Shown in pieces: positions 1-8,341 of a DNA stretch of 64,000 bases; the first letter of the stretch is position 1, and every line of letters begins with the position of its first letter. The notes below the pieces were generated by a model. The model made no database searches. It was not told the DNA's origin and saw only the letters and a program-made list of their open reading frames with translations. The translations under genes were made by a program, and so were the position numbers. This stretch comes from Pandoraea sp. PE-S2T-3 (GTDB lineage Bacteria; Pseudomonadota; Gammaproteobacteria; Burkholderiales; Burkholderiaceae): NCBI RefSeq assembly GCF_002179965.1, contig NZ_NGUQ01000035.1, forward strand, positions 124,001 through 188,000. The letters are read 5' to 3'.

Positions 1-1282
1 TGTTGAACCGGTAGTACTGCGCGGCCCACATCTGGTGCTGCCCCACGTCCGAGCAGACGAAGGCGTCGCCTTCCGTGAGCTTCCAGTAGGTTTCGACCAC
101 ATGTTGCGGCTTGATGATTTCGCTCTCGCGATCGAACGCGAGGCAGTCGCGCGAGCGCCATTCCTCGATCTGCTTCCACCAGTCGGCCAGGGCCCCGGTG
201 TCCGGGCCATGTTCGGCCGTTTGCAGGTTTTCGATCATTTCGCGCAGCACTTCCTTCACGTCGCCGACGATCGGGATATCGACCTTCACACGCTTCGAAA
301 TCGACGACGGGTCGATATCGATGTGAATGATCTTGCGAGCCGTCGAGGTGAAGTGTTCCGGGTTACCGATCACACGGTCGTCGAAGCGCGCACCGATGGC
401 GATGAGCACGTCGCAGTGCTGCATGGCCATGTTGGCTTCGTACGTGCCGTGCATGCCCAGCATGCCGAGGAACTTGGGATCGCTCGCGCGATACCCGCCC
501 AGGCCCATGAGCGTGTTGGTCACCGGGTAGCCGAGCAGGTCGCAGAACTGGTTCAGTTCCTTCGATGCATCGGCGAGGATGATGCCGCCGCCGGTATAGA
601 TATAGGGACGCTTGGCCGAGAGCAGCAGGCTCATCGCCTTGCGGATCTGACCCGAGTGGCCCTTCGTGACCGGGTTGTATGAGCGCAGCGACACCGACTT
701 CGGATACTCGAAGCGGCAGCGTGCCTTCGACACGTCCTTCGGAATATCGATCAGCACCGGGCCGGGACGGCCGGTCTTGGCGATATAGAAGGCTTTTTTG
801 ATGGTGGCGGCGAGGTCGCGCACGTCCTTCACGAGGAAGTTGTGCTTGACGCACGGACGGGTAATACCGACCGTGTCGCATTCCTGGAAGGCGTCCAGAC
901 CGATGGCGGCCGTGGGCACCTGCCCGGTAATGATCACGAGCGGGATCGAATCCATGTACGCCGTGGCAATGCCGGTGACCGCATTGGTCACGCCGGGGCC
1001 AGACGTCACGAGGCACACGCCGACTTTGTCGGTGGAACGCGAATAAGCGTCGGCCGCATGCACGGCAGCTTGCTCATGGCGAACCAGGATGTGCTGGATC
1101 TTGTCCTGCTTGTAGAGTTCGTCGTAGATGTAGAGCACCGAACCACCGGGGTAACCCCACAGATGTTCGACACCCTCTTCCTGAAGCGAGCGCACGAGAA
1201 TCTCGGCGCCAATCATGTCTTCGGAAGTGTTTTGATGGCGAGTTGCTTCCGCCTCGGAGAATTCCGCGCTTGGCATGTTCAT
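1..1282 (-). CDS. ilvI: acetolactate synthase large (catalytic) subunit, 3' end off the window
   Basis: ThDP-dependent enzyme that condenses two pyruvates (or pyruvate and 2-oxobutyrate) in the first common step of valine, leucine and isoleucine synthesis. The first 427 residues are present; the family is about 570-600 residues long, so roughly the last quarter lies left of position 1. The N-terminal ThDP domain shows GYPGG and the catalytic Glu70 in RHEQAAVHAA, followed by SGPGVTN and the FAD/central domain (TGRPGPVLIDIPKDV). The start ATG at 1282 has GAAAGG six bases upstream; a second ATG at 1276 is less well placed. The regulatory subunit gene ilvH would be expected next, outside the window. 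Family assignment is firm; the choice of ilvI over ilvB as symbol is by convention. Confidence 0.95.
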   Translation of the reverse strand, partial: MNMPSAEFSEAEATRHQNTSEDMIGAEILVRSLQEEGVEHLWGYPGGSVLYIYDELYKQDKIQHILVRHEQAAVHAADAYSRSTDKVGVCLVTSGPGVTNAVTGIATAYMDSIPLVIITGQVPTAAIGLDAFQECDTVGITRPCVKHNFLVKDVRDLAATIKKAFYIAKTGRPGPVLIDIPKDVSKARCRFEYPKSVSLRSYNPVTKGHSGQIRKAMSLLLSAKRPYIYTGGGIILADASKELNQFCDLLGYPVTNTLMGLGGYRASDPKFLGMLGMHGTYEANMAMQHCDVLIAIGARFDDRVIGNPEHFTSTARKIIHIDIDPSSISKRVKVDIPIVGDVKEVLREMIENLQTAEHGPDTGALADWWKQIEEWRSRDCLAFDRESEIIKPQHVVETYWKLTEGDAFVCSDVGQHQMWAAQYYRFN

Positions 1283-1729
1283 TGTCGACCTTTCAAAGTT
1301 TCGGCAAAAATTTTGATCGGGTGCTCTCCCCGCGAACTTATGGTCCGGGCTCAAGCTGCGCGTCTGAATGATGGACACACCTTTTAAGCGTGCCGATATT
1401 GAGACAATCACAGATATTGCGAACTGGCAAATTTACTGGTTTGCAGCAAAATGGTCAAGCGGGTTTATGCATTTGCAGCATGATTGCAAAGTCCGCTTCG
1501 CAACATTCCCACACCATGCGCTATTGCGCCCCATGCTGGTGCACAATCCTTACACGATAGGAAGCCTTTCGGCTCATTACGTGTGGCAATGAAGCACACG
1601 CGGTGAAAAGCGGTTACATGGGCGCGCGTTTTTGGTAGCATCCGCACCGACTACGCGATCTTTACGTAATCTTTACGCTTACACGGCATTTCAAAGGCGC
1701 AGCGGGCAACGCTGCGTGCACCCCACCGG
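1283..1729. other. divergent intergenic region between ilvI and the sigma-factor operon
   Basis: These 447 bases hold no convincing gene. The region must carry the promoters of ilvI (leftward) and of the sigma-factor operon (rightward). I looked on the ilvI strand for a branched-chain amino acid leader peptide and attenuator and did not find a short ORF rich in Ile, Val or Leu codons. The only clear structured element is the 11-bp direct repeat noted separately at 1658-1677. Confidence 0.6.
1658..1677. promoter_or_regulatory. ATCTTTACG direct repeat, 11-bp period (OmpR-family-like site)
   Basis: ATCTTTACG occurs at 1658-1666 and again at 1669-1677, exactly 11 bp apart. On the other strand this reads GTAAA-N6-GTAAA, the kind of tandem half-site used by OmpR/CpxR-type response regulators. 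It lies 53 bp before the sigma-factor start. The regulator is not identifiable from sequence alone. Confidence 0.4.
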
Positions 1730-2302
1730 ATGGCATCTGACAAGGAACTGGCGGATTTTCTCGCGGGCATCGAACGGCGCGCCTTCAAGCAGGCCGTCTA
1801 TGCCGTTCGTGACGACGAGGCCGCCCTCGATATCGTTCAGGATGCGATGATCCGCCTCGCCGAGAAGTACGGCGACAAGCCGCCGGCCGACCTGCCGCTG
1901 CTCTTCACGCGCATTCTGCAAAACACGATTCACGACTATTTCCGGCGTCAAAAGGTGCGCAACACCTGGGTGACGCTATTCTCGAATCTCGGGGGCGCCG
2001 CCGACGACGACCGCGACGATTACGATCCGCTGGAAACCTTGCTCTCCCAAGATGGGTCAGTACAGACCGAGAGCAGCGAGGACCAGGTTTCACGGGCGGA
2101 AATCCTCTCCATTATTGAATCCGAGATACAGAAGCTACCTGCACGTCAACGAGAAGCCTTCCTCATGCGTTACTGGGAGGACATGGACGTTGCCGAGACC
2201 GCTGCCACGATGGGGTGCTCGGAAGGCAGCGTCAAGACGCACTGCTCACGCGCCACACACGCGCTGGCGGCAGCGTTGAAGGCAAAAGGGATCAGGTTAT
2301 GA
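1730..2302 (+). CDS. sigma-70 family (ECF-type) RNA polymerase sigma factor
   Basis: A 190-residue sigma factor. Region 2 lies around residues 15-70 (DIVQDAMIRLAEKYGD, then a RILQNTIHDYFRRQK helix). A variable acidic linker rich in Asp follows (about 85-100), then region 4 at about 125-185 with LPARQREAFLMRYWE and the helix-turn-helix VAETAATMGCSEGSVKTHCS. There are no region 1 or 3 domains, as in ECF factors. The start ATG has only a weak ribosome site. The stop overlaps the next start (ATGA at 2299-2302), so this gene is translationally coupled to the DUF3619 gene. The target regulon is unknown. An OmpR-like direct repeat lies upstream. Confidence 0.9.
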   Translation: MASDKELADFLAGIERRAFKQAVYAVRDDEAALDIVQDAMIRLAEKYGDKPPADLPLLFTRILQNTIHDYFRRQKVRNTWVTLFSNLGGAADDDRDDYDPLETLLSQDGSVQTESSEDQVSRAEILSIIESEIQKLPARQREAFLMRYWEDMDVAETAATMGCSEGSVKTHCSRATHALAAALKAKGIRL

Positions 2303-2730
2303 GTCACGATCTGGAAACGAGGGAAATTCGCTTCGCACATCGCGTGCGACTGCTGCTTGACGAAGCATCCGACGCACCGTCGCCGAACATCGCGGCCCGG
2401 TTGGCGGCTGCACGTCAGGAAGCGCTTGCGCGCAAGAAGCCCGAACCGGTGGCCGTTGTGCAACCGGCGCTGGTGCTCGCAGGTGTCGGTGCCGTGGGAG
2501 GTACGCCGGAAATCGGCGGGCCGCGCCGCGCATTCGACAAACTGGGCCGTCTGGGCTTGCTCTGGCCGCTCGCCGCATTGGTGATCGGTCTGGCAGGTAT
2601 CGCCTACTGGGAACATCAGCAACACATTCAGGACCTTGCGGACATCGATGCCGCAGTACTCAGCGACGAACTGCCGCTGTCGGCTTACGCCGATCACGGT
2701 TTCAACGCCTATCTGAAGCGTGCCCAGTAG
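2299..2730 (+). CDS. DUF3619 family single-pass membrane protein (possible anti-sigma partner)
   Basis: 143 residues. The start ATG at 2299 overlaps the sigma-factor stop as ATGA; a longer frame upstream would run inside the sigma gene and is rejected. About 90 cytoplasmic-looking residues (RFAHRVRLLLDEASD near the start) precede one transmembrane helix (LLWPLAALVIGLAGIAYW) and about 40 residues beyond it, including a DELPLSAYADHGF stretch. I recognise the family as DUF3619, of unknown function. Position and topology (soluble N-terminus, one helix, short outer part, coupled to a sigma gene) are those of anti-sigma factors, but I see no zinc-binding HxxxCxxC motif, so that role is inference. 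Confidence 0.8.
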   Translation: MSHDLETREIRFAHRVRLLLDEASDAPSPNIAARLAAARQEALARKKPEPVAVVQPALVLAGVGAVGGTPEIGGPRRAFDKLGRLGLLWPLAALVIGLAGIAYWEHQQHIQDLADIDAAVLSDELPLSAYADHGFNAYLKRAQ

Positions 2731-3631
2731 TCCCACCCTCCAAGACCGCCCTGTGACGCGACGCAACGTACTTTTTCTGGTCGCCGCGCTTATCGTGGCC
2801 GCGCTCGCCGGCACGGCAGCGCTGCGCCGCTCGCAAGCCCCTGAGCCGATCTCCGACGCACCGCCGGTCATCGCCGATGCCGGCGCCTCGGGTGCATTGG
2901 GCGCCTCGGCAACGCCGGGCGTGCCCGGTGCCGCCAGCGCCGCCGTAGGCAGCCTCTCGGGCGCCACTGCCAGTGCCCCGGCAGCCGCCCTGCCGTCGCC
3001 CGGCGGTTACTGGGCCAAACTCACCCCCGCCCAGCGTGAAGCCCTGTCGCCGCTCGCGCAGGACTGGAATCGCATGAGCGATCGCCAGCGCGAGAAGTGG
3101 GTCGAAATCGCCAAACGCTTCGATACGCTCTCGCCCGAAGGCCGCAAGCGCCTGCACGACCGCATGGCCGACTGGGTCCGCCTGACGCCCGAGCAGCGCC
3201 AACTGGCACGCGAGAGCTATCAGAACGCCAAGACATTGCCGCCTGACCGTAAGGCGCAGGTCTGGCAGCAGTATCAGCAACTCACCGACGATCAGAAGAA
3301 GCGCCTGGCCGCGGACGACAAGAAGCAGTCCAACCGTCCCAACGTGGTAAGCGCGCCGCCGTCGGGCCGCACAGGCGTCAAGAATCCATACGCCGCGGTG
3401 CATCGCAAGGATGCCGGCACCACGGGCAAGAACGGCGCCCTGCCGGTACCGGGCCCGTCCATGCCGGGCGGTGCATCGTCACCGGCGGCCGCACCCGGCA
3501 CGGGCCAGAGCGCCTCGGCCGCCGCCGCAGGTGGCACCGCTGCCGCCGCCAGTGCTGCGACAGCCAACGGCAATTCGGTCAACGACCGCGGCGACGCTGT
3601 CTTCAACTCGGATCTGTACCACCACAATTGA
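2720..3631 (+). CDS. DUF3106 domain envelope protein
   Basis: About 303 residues from the GTG at 2720, overlapping the previous gene by 11 bases; a second GTG at 2753 (just before TRRNVLFLV) is an alternative start. An N-terminal hydrophobic segment (VLFLVAALIVAALAGTAAL) acts as signal anchor or signal peptide. An Ala/Pro/Gly-rich linker leads to the DUF3106 core (about residues 95-195) with repeated 'xLTPxQRxxL' units such as LTPAQREALSPLAQDW and LTPEQRQLARESY, predicted helical. The C-terminus is low-complexity Ala/Gly/Ser. The function of the family is unknown; it is probably periplasmic. It is the last gene of the sigma-factor operon, followed by a terminator. Confidence 0.8.
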   Translation: MPSSPTLQDRPVTRRNVLFLVAALIVAALAGTAALRRSQAPEPISDAPPVIADAGASGALGASATPGVPGAASAAVGSLSGATASAPAAALPSPGGYWAKLTPAQREALSPLAQDWNRMSDRQREKWVEIAKRFDTLSPEGRKRLHDRMADWVRLTPEQRQLARESYQNAKTLPPDRKAQVWQQYQQLTDDQKKRLAADDKKQSNRPNVVSAPPSGRTGVKNPYAAVHRKDAGTTGKNGALPVPGPSMPGGASSPAAAPGTGQSASAAAAGGTAAAASAATANGNSVNDRGDAVFNSDLYHHN

Positions 3632-3660
3632 TCGCTTGGCCTTGCCAACGCGTCATCAGA

Positions 3661-3684
3661 CGGCCGCCTCCGGGCGGCCGTTTT
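3661..3684 (+). terminator. Rho-independent terminator of the sigma-factor operon
   Basis: Perfect 8-bp stem CGGCCGCC / GGCGGCCG (3661-3668 with 3673-3680), loop TCCG, followed by TTTT. It lies 30 bases after the DUF3106 stop. Confidence 0.85.
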
Positions 3685-3818
3685 GCATTGGGCCGCCCGC
3701 TCGAATTGCCCGTTGGCTGGCCCATCGCCGTAATCTTCCGCATAATGGGCGACGCATTGCCCAGTGCGGGCGCGCCGCAACCGGCGCACCCGACTATAAG
3801 ACCTCAGACCACGCTGCG

Positions 3819-4397
3819 ATGACCGACTCCGCCACGACCCGCGATCCCTCGTCCGCCTCACCCTCCACTGCCCAGTCACGCCCCGGGTCGGCCATGCCCG
3901 CGCCTGATGGCGGCAGCTACGCCGTGCCGACGCTGCGCCGTCGCCTGTTGTCGATGGTCTACGAGTCGCTGCTGCTCTTCGGCGTGTTGTTTCTCGCGGG
4001 CTACCTGTTCAGCGCACTGACCCAGCAGCACAGCGGGCTGATGTACCGCCACGCGATGCAGGCGTGGCTGTTCCTCGTGCTGGGGGCCTATTTCGTATGG
4101 TTCTGGACGCATGGCGGACAGACGCTCGCCATGAAGACATGGAAGATTCGCGTGGTCGATGCCCACGGCCAACCGCTCGGCTTCGGTCGCGCGATTGCGC
4201 GCTACGTGCTCGCGTGGCTCTGGGTTCTGCCTGCAATGGCGCTCGACTGGACGCTGGGCCTGACCGGCTGGAACAGCGTTGCGCTGCTCAGTGGCTGGAT
4301 CGTGCTCTGGGCGCTGGCCATGCGCGTCATGCCCGATCATCAATTCGTGCATGACCGCCTCGCGGGCACGCGTCTCGTGAGCGTACTGGGCAAATGA
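3819..4397 (+). CDS. RDD family membrane protein
   Basis: 192 residues from the ATG at 3819; the longer open frame upstream overlaps the DUF3106 gene and terminator and is not used. The RDD core starts after a Ser/Pro-rich tail with LRRRLLSMVYESLLLFGVLF, where the family's Arg-Asp-Asp pattern is only partly kept. It continues with helices at about residues 45-110, the loop GGQTLAMKTWKIRVVD typical of the family, and the C-terminal DHQFVHDRLAGTRLV. The role of RDD proteins is mostly unknown; some are linked to ion or small-molecule transport. The stop overlaps the next start (ATGA at 4394), so it is coupled to the hydrolase gene. Confidence 0.85.
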   Translation: MTDSATTRDPSSASPSTAQSRPGSAMPAPDGGSYAVPTLRRRLLSMVYESLLLFGVLFLAGYLFSALTQQHSGLMYRHAMQAWLFLVLGAYFVWFWTHGGQTLAMKTWKIRVVDAHGQPLGFGRAIARYVLAWLWVLPAMALDWTLGLTGWNSVALLSGWIVLWALAMRVMPDHQFVHDRLAGTRLVSVLGK

Positions 4398-5380
4398 GTC
4401 CACCGCGCGACGCTGGCCCCTCGGGTCCATCCGGCACCACCGGGGCAGTCCGCCCCTATCGCGCATCGCGCCCGCACGTCATCTTCGGCGGCGTCGAGGT
4501 TCTGCTTTCGCTCGTCGTCGCCATCGCCACATGGGCCACGTGGCACAGCCCATGGACCACGCTTCTGTGGACACTGCTCTGGCTGCCGGTGTCGCATGCC
4601 GTCGGCCTCGCGGCGGGCTTCACCATGGCGGCCAACGCCGATCCCACGCCGGAGCGGCGCACGAGCGGGGGCACGAACATCGCCGTCTGGGCGTACGAGT
4701 GCGCGGCCTCGATCCTGCTGCTCGACATCTACCAGCCTTGGCGCAGCACCGCCCCCACGGCCTCGCCGACCGGTCCGGCCCGCCCGGTCGCCGTGTTGCT
4801 GCTGCACGGCTACGGCTGCAATCGCGCTTTCTGGCTGCGCTTCTCGCACCATCTGGCCGATGCGGGATATCACAACGACGCGATCAATCTCGGGCCGATA
4901 TTCGGTGACATCGACGACTACGCCGAGGCCATCGCCAACGCCACCCAAGCCTTGGCCGAACGCACCCGTCTGCCGGTCGTGCTGGTCGGACACAGCATGG
5001 GCGGTATTGCGGCACGCGCCTGTCTGCGCCGCTTCCCGACACTGCCCGTCATCCACACCGTCACGCTGGGCTCGCCGCATTTCGGCACGCTGCACGCCCG
5101 TCACGGCATCGGACGCAACGTGCACCAGATGGGTCTCGGCAGCGAATGGCTGGTCGCCCTTGCCAACGGCGAAAGCGACGCCGAGCGCACGCGCATCACA
5201 TCGATTTACACGTATCACGACAATGTCGTGTATCCCGTGCGCACTTCCGTATTACCGGGCGCCCGCAACATCGCACTCGACAAGCTCGGCCACGTGTCGC
5301 TCGGCACCCATCCGCGGGCGCGGGCGCTCGTGCTGGAAACCCTCGAACGTGTCGCGCAAGGCCTTCGCCACGGGGCTTGA
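4394..5380 (+). CDS. alpha/beta-fold hydrolase, lipase-like, membrane-anchored
   Basis: 328 residues. Two hydrophobic N-terminal helices (about residues 30-80) should anchor it in the inner membrane. The hydrolase domain starts with the oxyanion motif HGYGCNRAFW at about 136 and has the nucleophile Ser near residue 201 in GHSMGGIAARA. The likely catalytic His is in LGHVSLGTH near the C-terminus. The pattern resembles triacylglycerol-lipase and PGAP1-like esterases. The substrate cannot be read from sequence. It is coupled by a 4-base overlap to the RDD protein. Confidence 0.85.
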   Translation: MSPPRDAGPSGPSGTTGAVRPYRASRPHVIFGGVEVLLSLVVAIATWATWHSPWTTLLWTLLWLPVSHAVGLAAGFTMAANADPTPERRTSGGTNIAVWAYECAASILLLDIYQPWRSTAPTASPTGPARPVAVLLLHGYGCNRAFWLRFSHHLADAGYHNDAINLGPIFGDIDDYAEAIANATQALAERTRLPVVLVGHSMGGIAARACLRRFPTLPVIHTVTLGSPHFGTLHARHGIGRNVHQMGLGSEWLVALANGESDAERTRITSIYTYHDNVVYPVRTSVLPGARNIALDKLGHVSLGTHPRARALVLETLERVAQGLRHGA

Positions 5381-5553
5381 GGCCGCTCGTCGGCAACCTC
5401 GCCCAGCACGCAGCGCCGATCTCGCATGCCCACCCTGCCCGCAAACGCCCCGCTGTAATCCGCAGTAATCGACACGCAGGCCCCCGCCGCAAGGGCGCGA
5501 AACCCTGTCGCATCGCCGCCACGGTCCAAGACACATTCAAGACACGTCCATGA

Positions 5554-5571
5554 CTGTCATCGTGCCTTCAC
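5554..5571 (+). promoter_or_regulatory. candidate Pho box upstream of the COG2908 gene
   Basis: CTGTCAT (5554-5560), four bases, then CCTTCAC (5565-5571). The first half-site matches the PhoB consensus CTGTCAT perfectly and the second matches five of seven positions at the correct 11-bp period. It lies about 50 bases before the start at 5620. Phosphate control is inferred from this and from the gene content. Confidence 0.5.
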
Positions 5572-5580
5572 GAAGGCACG
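5561..5580. repeat. perfect inverted repeat CGTGCCTT-CACG-AAGGCACG
   Basis: 8-bp arms (5561-5568 and 5573-5580) around a 4-base centre, with no T-run after it, so not an obvious terminator. It overlaps the candidate Pho box and may be an operator or part of the leader RNA. Confidence 0.5.
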
Positions 5581-5619
5581 GCGTAATGCACGCATGTTCA
5601 ACGCGACGTGCGAGCCGCT

Positions 5620-6576
5620 ATGACGACGACACCCACCTTTGAGCTGCCGATCACCCCCCCTGCGGCTCGCGCCGGTCGCTTTGCCGACGCACCACCGGGA
5701 CGCCCCACCGCCCCGCCCGCCACGCCCCCCGCCGCACCGCCCTCCACGATCGACCTGCCGCCCGACACTCCCGATCCGCTCGATCCGCCGCCCGAAGGCA
5801 TCACGCGCTATCGCACGATCTGGCTCTCGGACATCCATCTGGGCACGCAGGGCTGTCAGGCGGACTACCTGCTCGACTTTCTGCGCCACCACGAGTCGGA
5901 CTACCTCTATCTCGTGGGCGACATCATCGACGGGTGGCATCTGCGCAAGGGCTGGCACTGGCCGCAAGCGCACAACGACGTCGTGCAGAAGATGCTGCGC
6001 CGGGCGCGCAAGGGTACGCAGGTGGTCTACGTGCCGGGCAATCACGACGAAGCGGCGCGACAGTTCTGCGGTCTCGCCTTCGGTGACATTGCCGTGCGCG
6101 ACGAGGCCTTCCACACCACGCTCACCGGCAAGCGCCTCTGGATCACCCACGGCGACCTGTTCGACGGCGTGATTCAGCACGCCAAGTGGCTCGCGTATCT
6201 GGGCGACTCGCTCTACACGCTCACGCTGCTGCTCAACCGCTGGTTCAACCGTGTGCGCACGCGCTTCGGCTTCCCGTACTGGTCGCTCTCGCAGTACCTG
6301 AAGCATCAGGTGAAAAACGCCGTGAACTTCATCTCGGCGTTCGAGAACGTCATGGCCGACGAAGCGCGCCGCCGCGGTTGCGACGGCGTGGTGTGCGGTC
6401 ACATCCATAAGCCGGAGATTCGCGAAATCGATGGCCTGCTGTACTGCAACGACGGCGACTGGGTCGAGAGCCTCTCGGCGCTGGTCGAAACCACCGAAGG
6501 CGAGTTACGCATCATCTACTGGACGCAAAAACGTGGTGTCCGCGCCACGGCCAAGAGCACGCCGGTCAGCGCTTAA
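5620..6576 (+). CDS. COG2908 metallophosphoesterase, PlcP-like phospholipase C candidate
   Basis: About 318 residues from the ATG at 5620 (a GTG at 5608 is possible). After a 60-residue Pro/Ala-rich tail comes the calcineurin-like phosphoesterase core: SDIHLGT, VGDIIDGWHLR, PGNHDE, THGDLFD and CGHIHKPE, all metal ligands intact. Databases usually call the family UDP-2,3-diacylglucosamine diphosphatase (LpxH). The same family includes PlcP, which removes the phosphate head group from phospholipids under phosphate limitation to yield diacylglycerol. The adjacent glycosyltransferase and diacylglycerol kinase genes and the candidate Pho box favour the PlcP reading. The Pro-rich N-terminus is not part of the catalytic domain. 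Confidence 0.8.
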   Translation: MTTTPTFELPITPPAARAGRFADAPPGRPTAPPATPPAAPPSTIDLPPDTPDPLDPPPEGITRYRTIWLSDIHLGTQGCQADYLLDFLRHHESDYLYLVGDIIDGWHLRKGWHWPQAHNDVVQKMLRRARKGTQVVYVPGNHDEAARQFCGLAFGDIAVRDEAFHTTLTGKRLWITHGDLFDGVIQHAKWLAYLGDSLYTLTLLLNRWFNRVRTRFGFPYWSLSQYLKHQVKNAVNFISAFENVMADEARRRGCDGVVCGHIHKPEIREIDGLLYCNDGDWVESLSALVETTEGELRIIYWTQKRGVRATAKSTPVSA

Positions 6577-6689
6577 GTGCTTATGTGCGTAAGCGCTTGA
6601 GCGCATCAACGCATCTACGCATCAGCACGTCAGCGCTGGCCCCGATGACTTCACCTATGACTCGCGCCAAGTGCGCGAAGGAGCGCCCG

Positions 6690-7727
6690 ATGAAAATCAT
6701 GATCGTCACCGACGCCTGGGATCCGCAGATTAACGGTGTGGTCCGCACGCTGAAGAACACGCGCGCTCAACTGGAAGCCGCCGGCCATCGCGTCGAGCTG
6801 CTCACGCCGCAGGAATTCCGCACGCTGCCGTGCCCCACCTACCCCGAGATTCGACTGGCCTTTTTCGTCGGCGCTCAGGTGAAGCGCCGAATCGAAGAGT
6901 TCGCGCCCGACGCGCTGCACATCGCCACGGAAGGCCCGCTCGGCATGGCCGCGCGAAAGTGGGCCAAACGCAACGATTTTCCGTTCACCACGGCCTATCA
7001 CACGCGTTTCCCCGAGTACGTGCAGGCGCGTTTCGGCTTGCCGCTGGCCACCACGTACCGCTTTCTGCGCTGGTTCCACAAGCCGTCGCGCGCCGTGATG
7101 GCCCCCACGCCCGTGGTCAAGCGCGATCTCGAAGCCAACGGCTTCAACAACGTGGTGCTGTGGACGCGCGGCGTCGATCTCGACATCTTCCGCCCGCAGG
7201 AATCCCATGTGTTAAATTCAGCCCATCCGATCTTCCTCTACGTAGGACGCGTTGCCGTGGAGAAGAACATTGAGGCATTTCTGAAGCTTGACCTGCCGGG
7301 CTCGAAATGGGTCGCCGGTGAAGGGCCGCAACTGGCGGAGCTTCGCTCGCGTTATCCCGATGTGAATTATCTCGGCATGCTCTCGCAGCCCGAGCTTGCG
7401 AAGGTGTACGCGTCGGCCGACGTGTTCGTCTTCCCGAGCCGCACCGACACATTCGGTCTGGTGCTGCTCGAAGCGATGGCCTGCGGCCTGCCTGTGGCGG
7501 CCTACCCGGTCACCGGCCCCATCGACGTGATGCATGGGTGCCCGGAAGGTGACGCGGGGGCTTTGCGCGAAGATCTGCGTGAAGCGTGCCTTGATGCGCT
7601 CAAGGTTTCGCGCGAAAGTGCACGGGCATGGGCGGAACGTTTCTCGTGGCAGGCTGCCTCAGAAGAGTTTGTTTCGCACCTGCACCCGCGCACGCCCGAG
7701 TCGTCATCGCTCGCGCCTGCCCTCTGA
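6690..7727 (+). CDS. family 4 glycosyltransferase, probable diacylglycerol glycosyltransferase (Agt-like)
   Basis: 345 residues. The ATG at 6690 is chosen because AAGGAGC sits five bases upstream; an open frame extends further left but lacks a site. The GT-B fold is visible: the N-terminal half has DAWDPQINGVVRTL and TAYHTRFPEY, typical of GT4 enzymes related to mannosyl- and glycolipid-forming transferases. The C-terminal half has YVGRVAVEKNI and the nucleotide-sugar site DTFGLVLLEAMACGLPVAA with its EX7E-type acidic residue. It directly follows the PlcP-like gene, the arrangement known for lipid-remodelling Agt enzymes. The sugar donor is unknown. Confidence 0.85.
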   Translation: MKIMIVTDAWDPQINGVVRTLKNTRAQLEAAGHRVELLTPQEFRTLPCPTYPEIRLAFFVGAQVKRRIEEFAPDALHIATEGPLGMAARKWAKRNDFPFTTAYHTRFPEYVQARFGLPLATTYRFLRWFHKPSRAVMAPTPVVKRDLEANGFNNVVLWTRGVDLDIFRPQESHVLNSAHPIFLYVGRVAVEKNIEAFLKLDLPGSKWVAGEGPQLAELRSRYPDVNYLGMLSQPELAKVYASADVFVFPSRTDTFGLVLLEAMACGLPVAAYPVTGPIDVMHGCPEGDAGALREDLREACLDALKVSRESARAWAERFSWQAASEEFVSHLHPRTPESSSLAPAL

Positions 7728-7765
7728 TCTCCCTCTCAAGCCCGTTGCGGCGAGGAACCTGACGC

Positions 7766-8200
7766 TTGTTCATCGACCATCCGCCGCCACGCGACAAAAC
7801 GCCGAATCCGTACAAGGGCAACCGGGGCGTCATGCGCGCCTGGCGTGCATTGAAGTACTCCTTGTCCGGATTCAAGTTTGCCGTGTTCGAAGAGAGCGCT
7901 TTCCGGCAGGAGCTGGCGCTTGCCGCCATCTTGCTGCCGGCAGCGATCTTCCTGCCGGTCACCGCCGTCGAGCGCGTACTGCTCATCGGATCGATCCTGC
8001 TCGTGCTGATCATCGAGCTGGTCAATTCGAGTATCGAGGCGGCCATTGACCGTATTTCCCTTGAACGGCACGAACTCTCCAAACGTGCCAAGGATTTCGG
8101 CAGCGCCGCCGTGCTGGTTGCACTCGGCCTGTGCTTGCTCACCTGGGCGTCTCTGGCTGGCCCCGTCATCGTCGAACTCGTTCGCTCCGCGTTTTTCTAA
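7766..8200 (+). CDS. dgkA: diacylglycerol kinase
   Basis: About 144 residues. Integral membrane kinase that phosphorylates diacylglycerol to phosphatidic acid. It aligns along its length with E. coli DgkA: EESAFRQE, three transmembrane helices, the catalytic segment LVNSSIEAAIDRIS and HELSKRAKDFGSAAV. The start is uncertain: the frame opens with TTG at 7766, with AGGA about ten bases upstream, and no better codon precedes the conserved NPYKG region; an ATG lies 22 codons inside. It is third in the row after the phosphoesterase and glycosyltransferase, fitting recycling of diacylglycerol. Confidence 0.92.
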   Translation: MFIDHPPPRDKTPNPYKGNRGVMRAWRALKYSLSGFKFAVFEESAFRQELALAAILLPAAIFLPVTAVERVLLIGSILLVLIIELVNSSIEAAIDRISLERHELSKRAKDFGSAAVLVALGLCLLTWASLAGPVIVELVRSAFF

Positions 8201-8227
8201 GATCGCTCACGGCGCACCTTCCCACGC

Positions 8228-8255
8228 TTGGCAGCGCCCCGCTGCCGGGTATAAT
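8228..8255 (+). promoter_or_regulatory. sigma-70 type promoter before the TetR-family gene
   Basis: TTGGCA (8228-8233), 16 bases, TATAAT (8250-8255). The spacer contains the 3' arm of a GGCAGCG-CCC-CGCTGCC hairpin (8230-8246). The start codon is about 85 bases downstream. Confidence 0.65.
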
Positions 8256-8341
8256 CGGCGCCGTACCCAGTGATACTTATTTCATAAACGCAAGCGGAGA
8301 AACTCCTTCGCCGAGCTTGCCGCCAACCGGGGCCGACAGAC

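Noticed and set aside
1283-1500. Leader-peptide attenuator before ilvI
   Set aside because: No short ORF rich in Ile, Val or Leu codons and no terminator/antiterminator pair on the ilvI strand.
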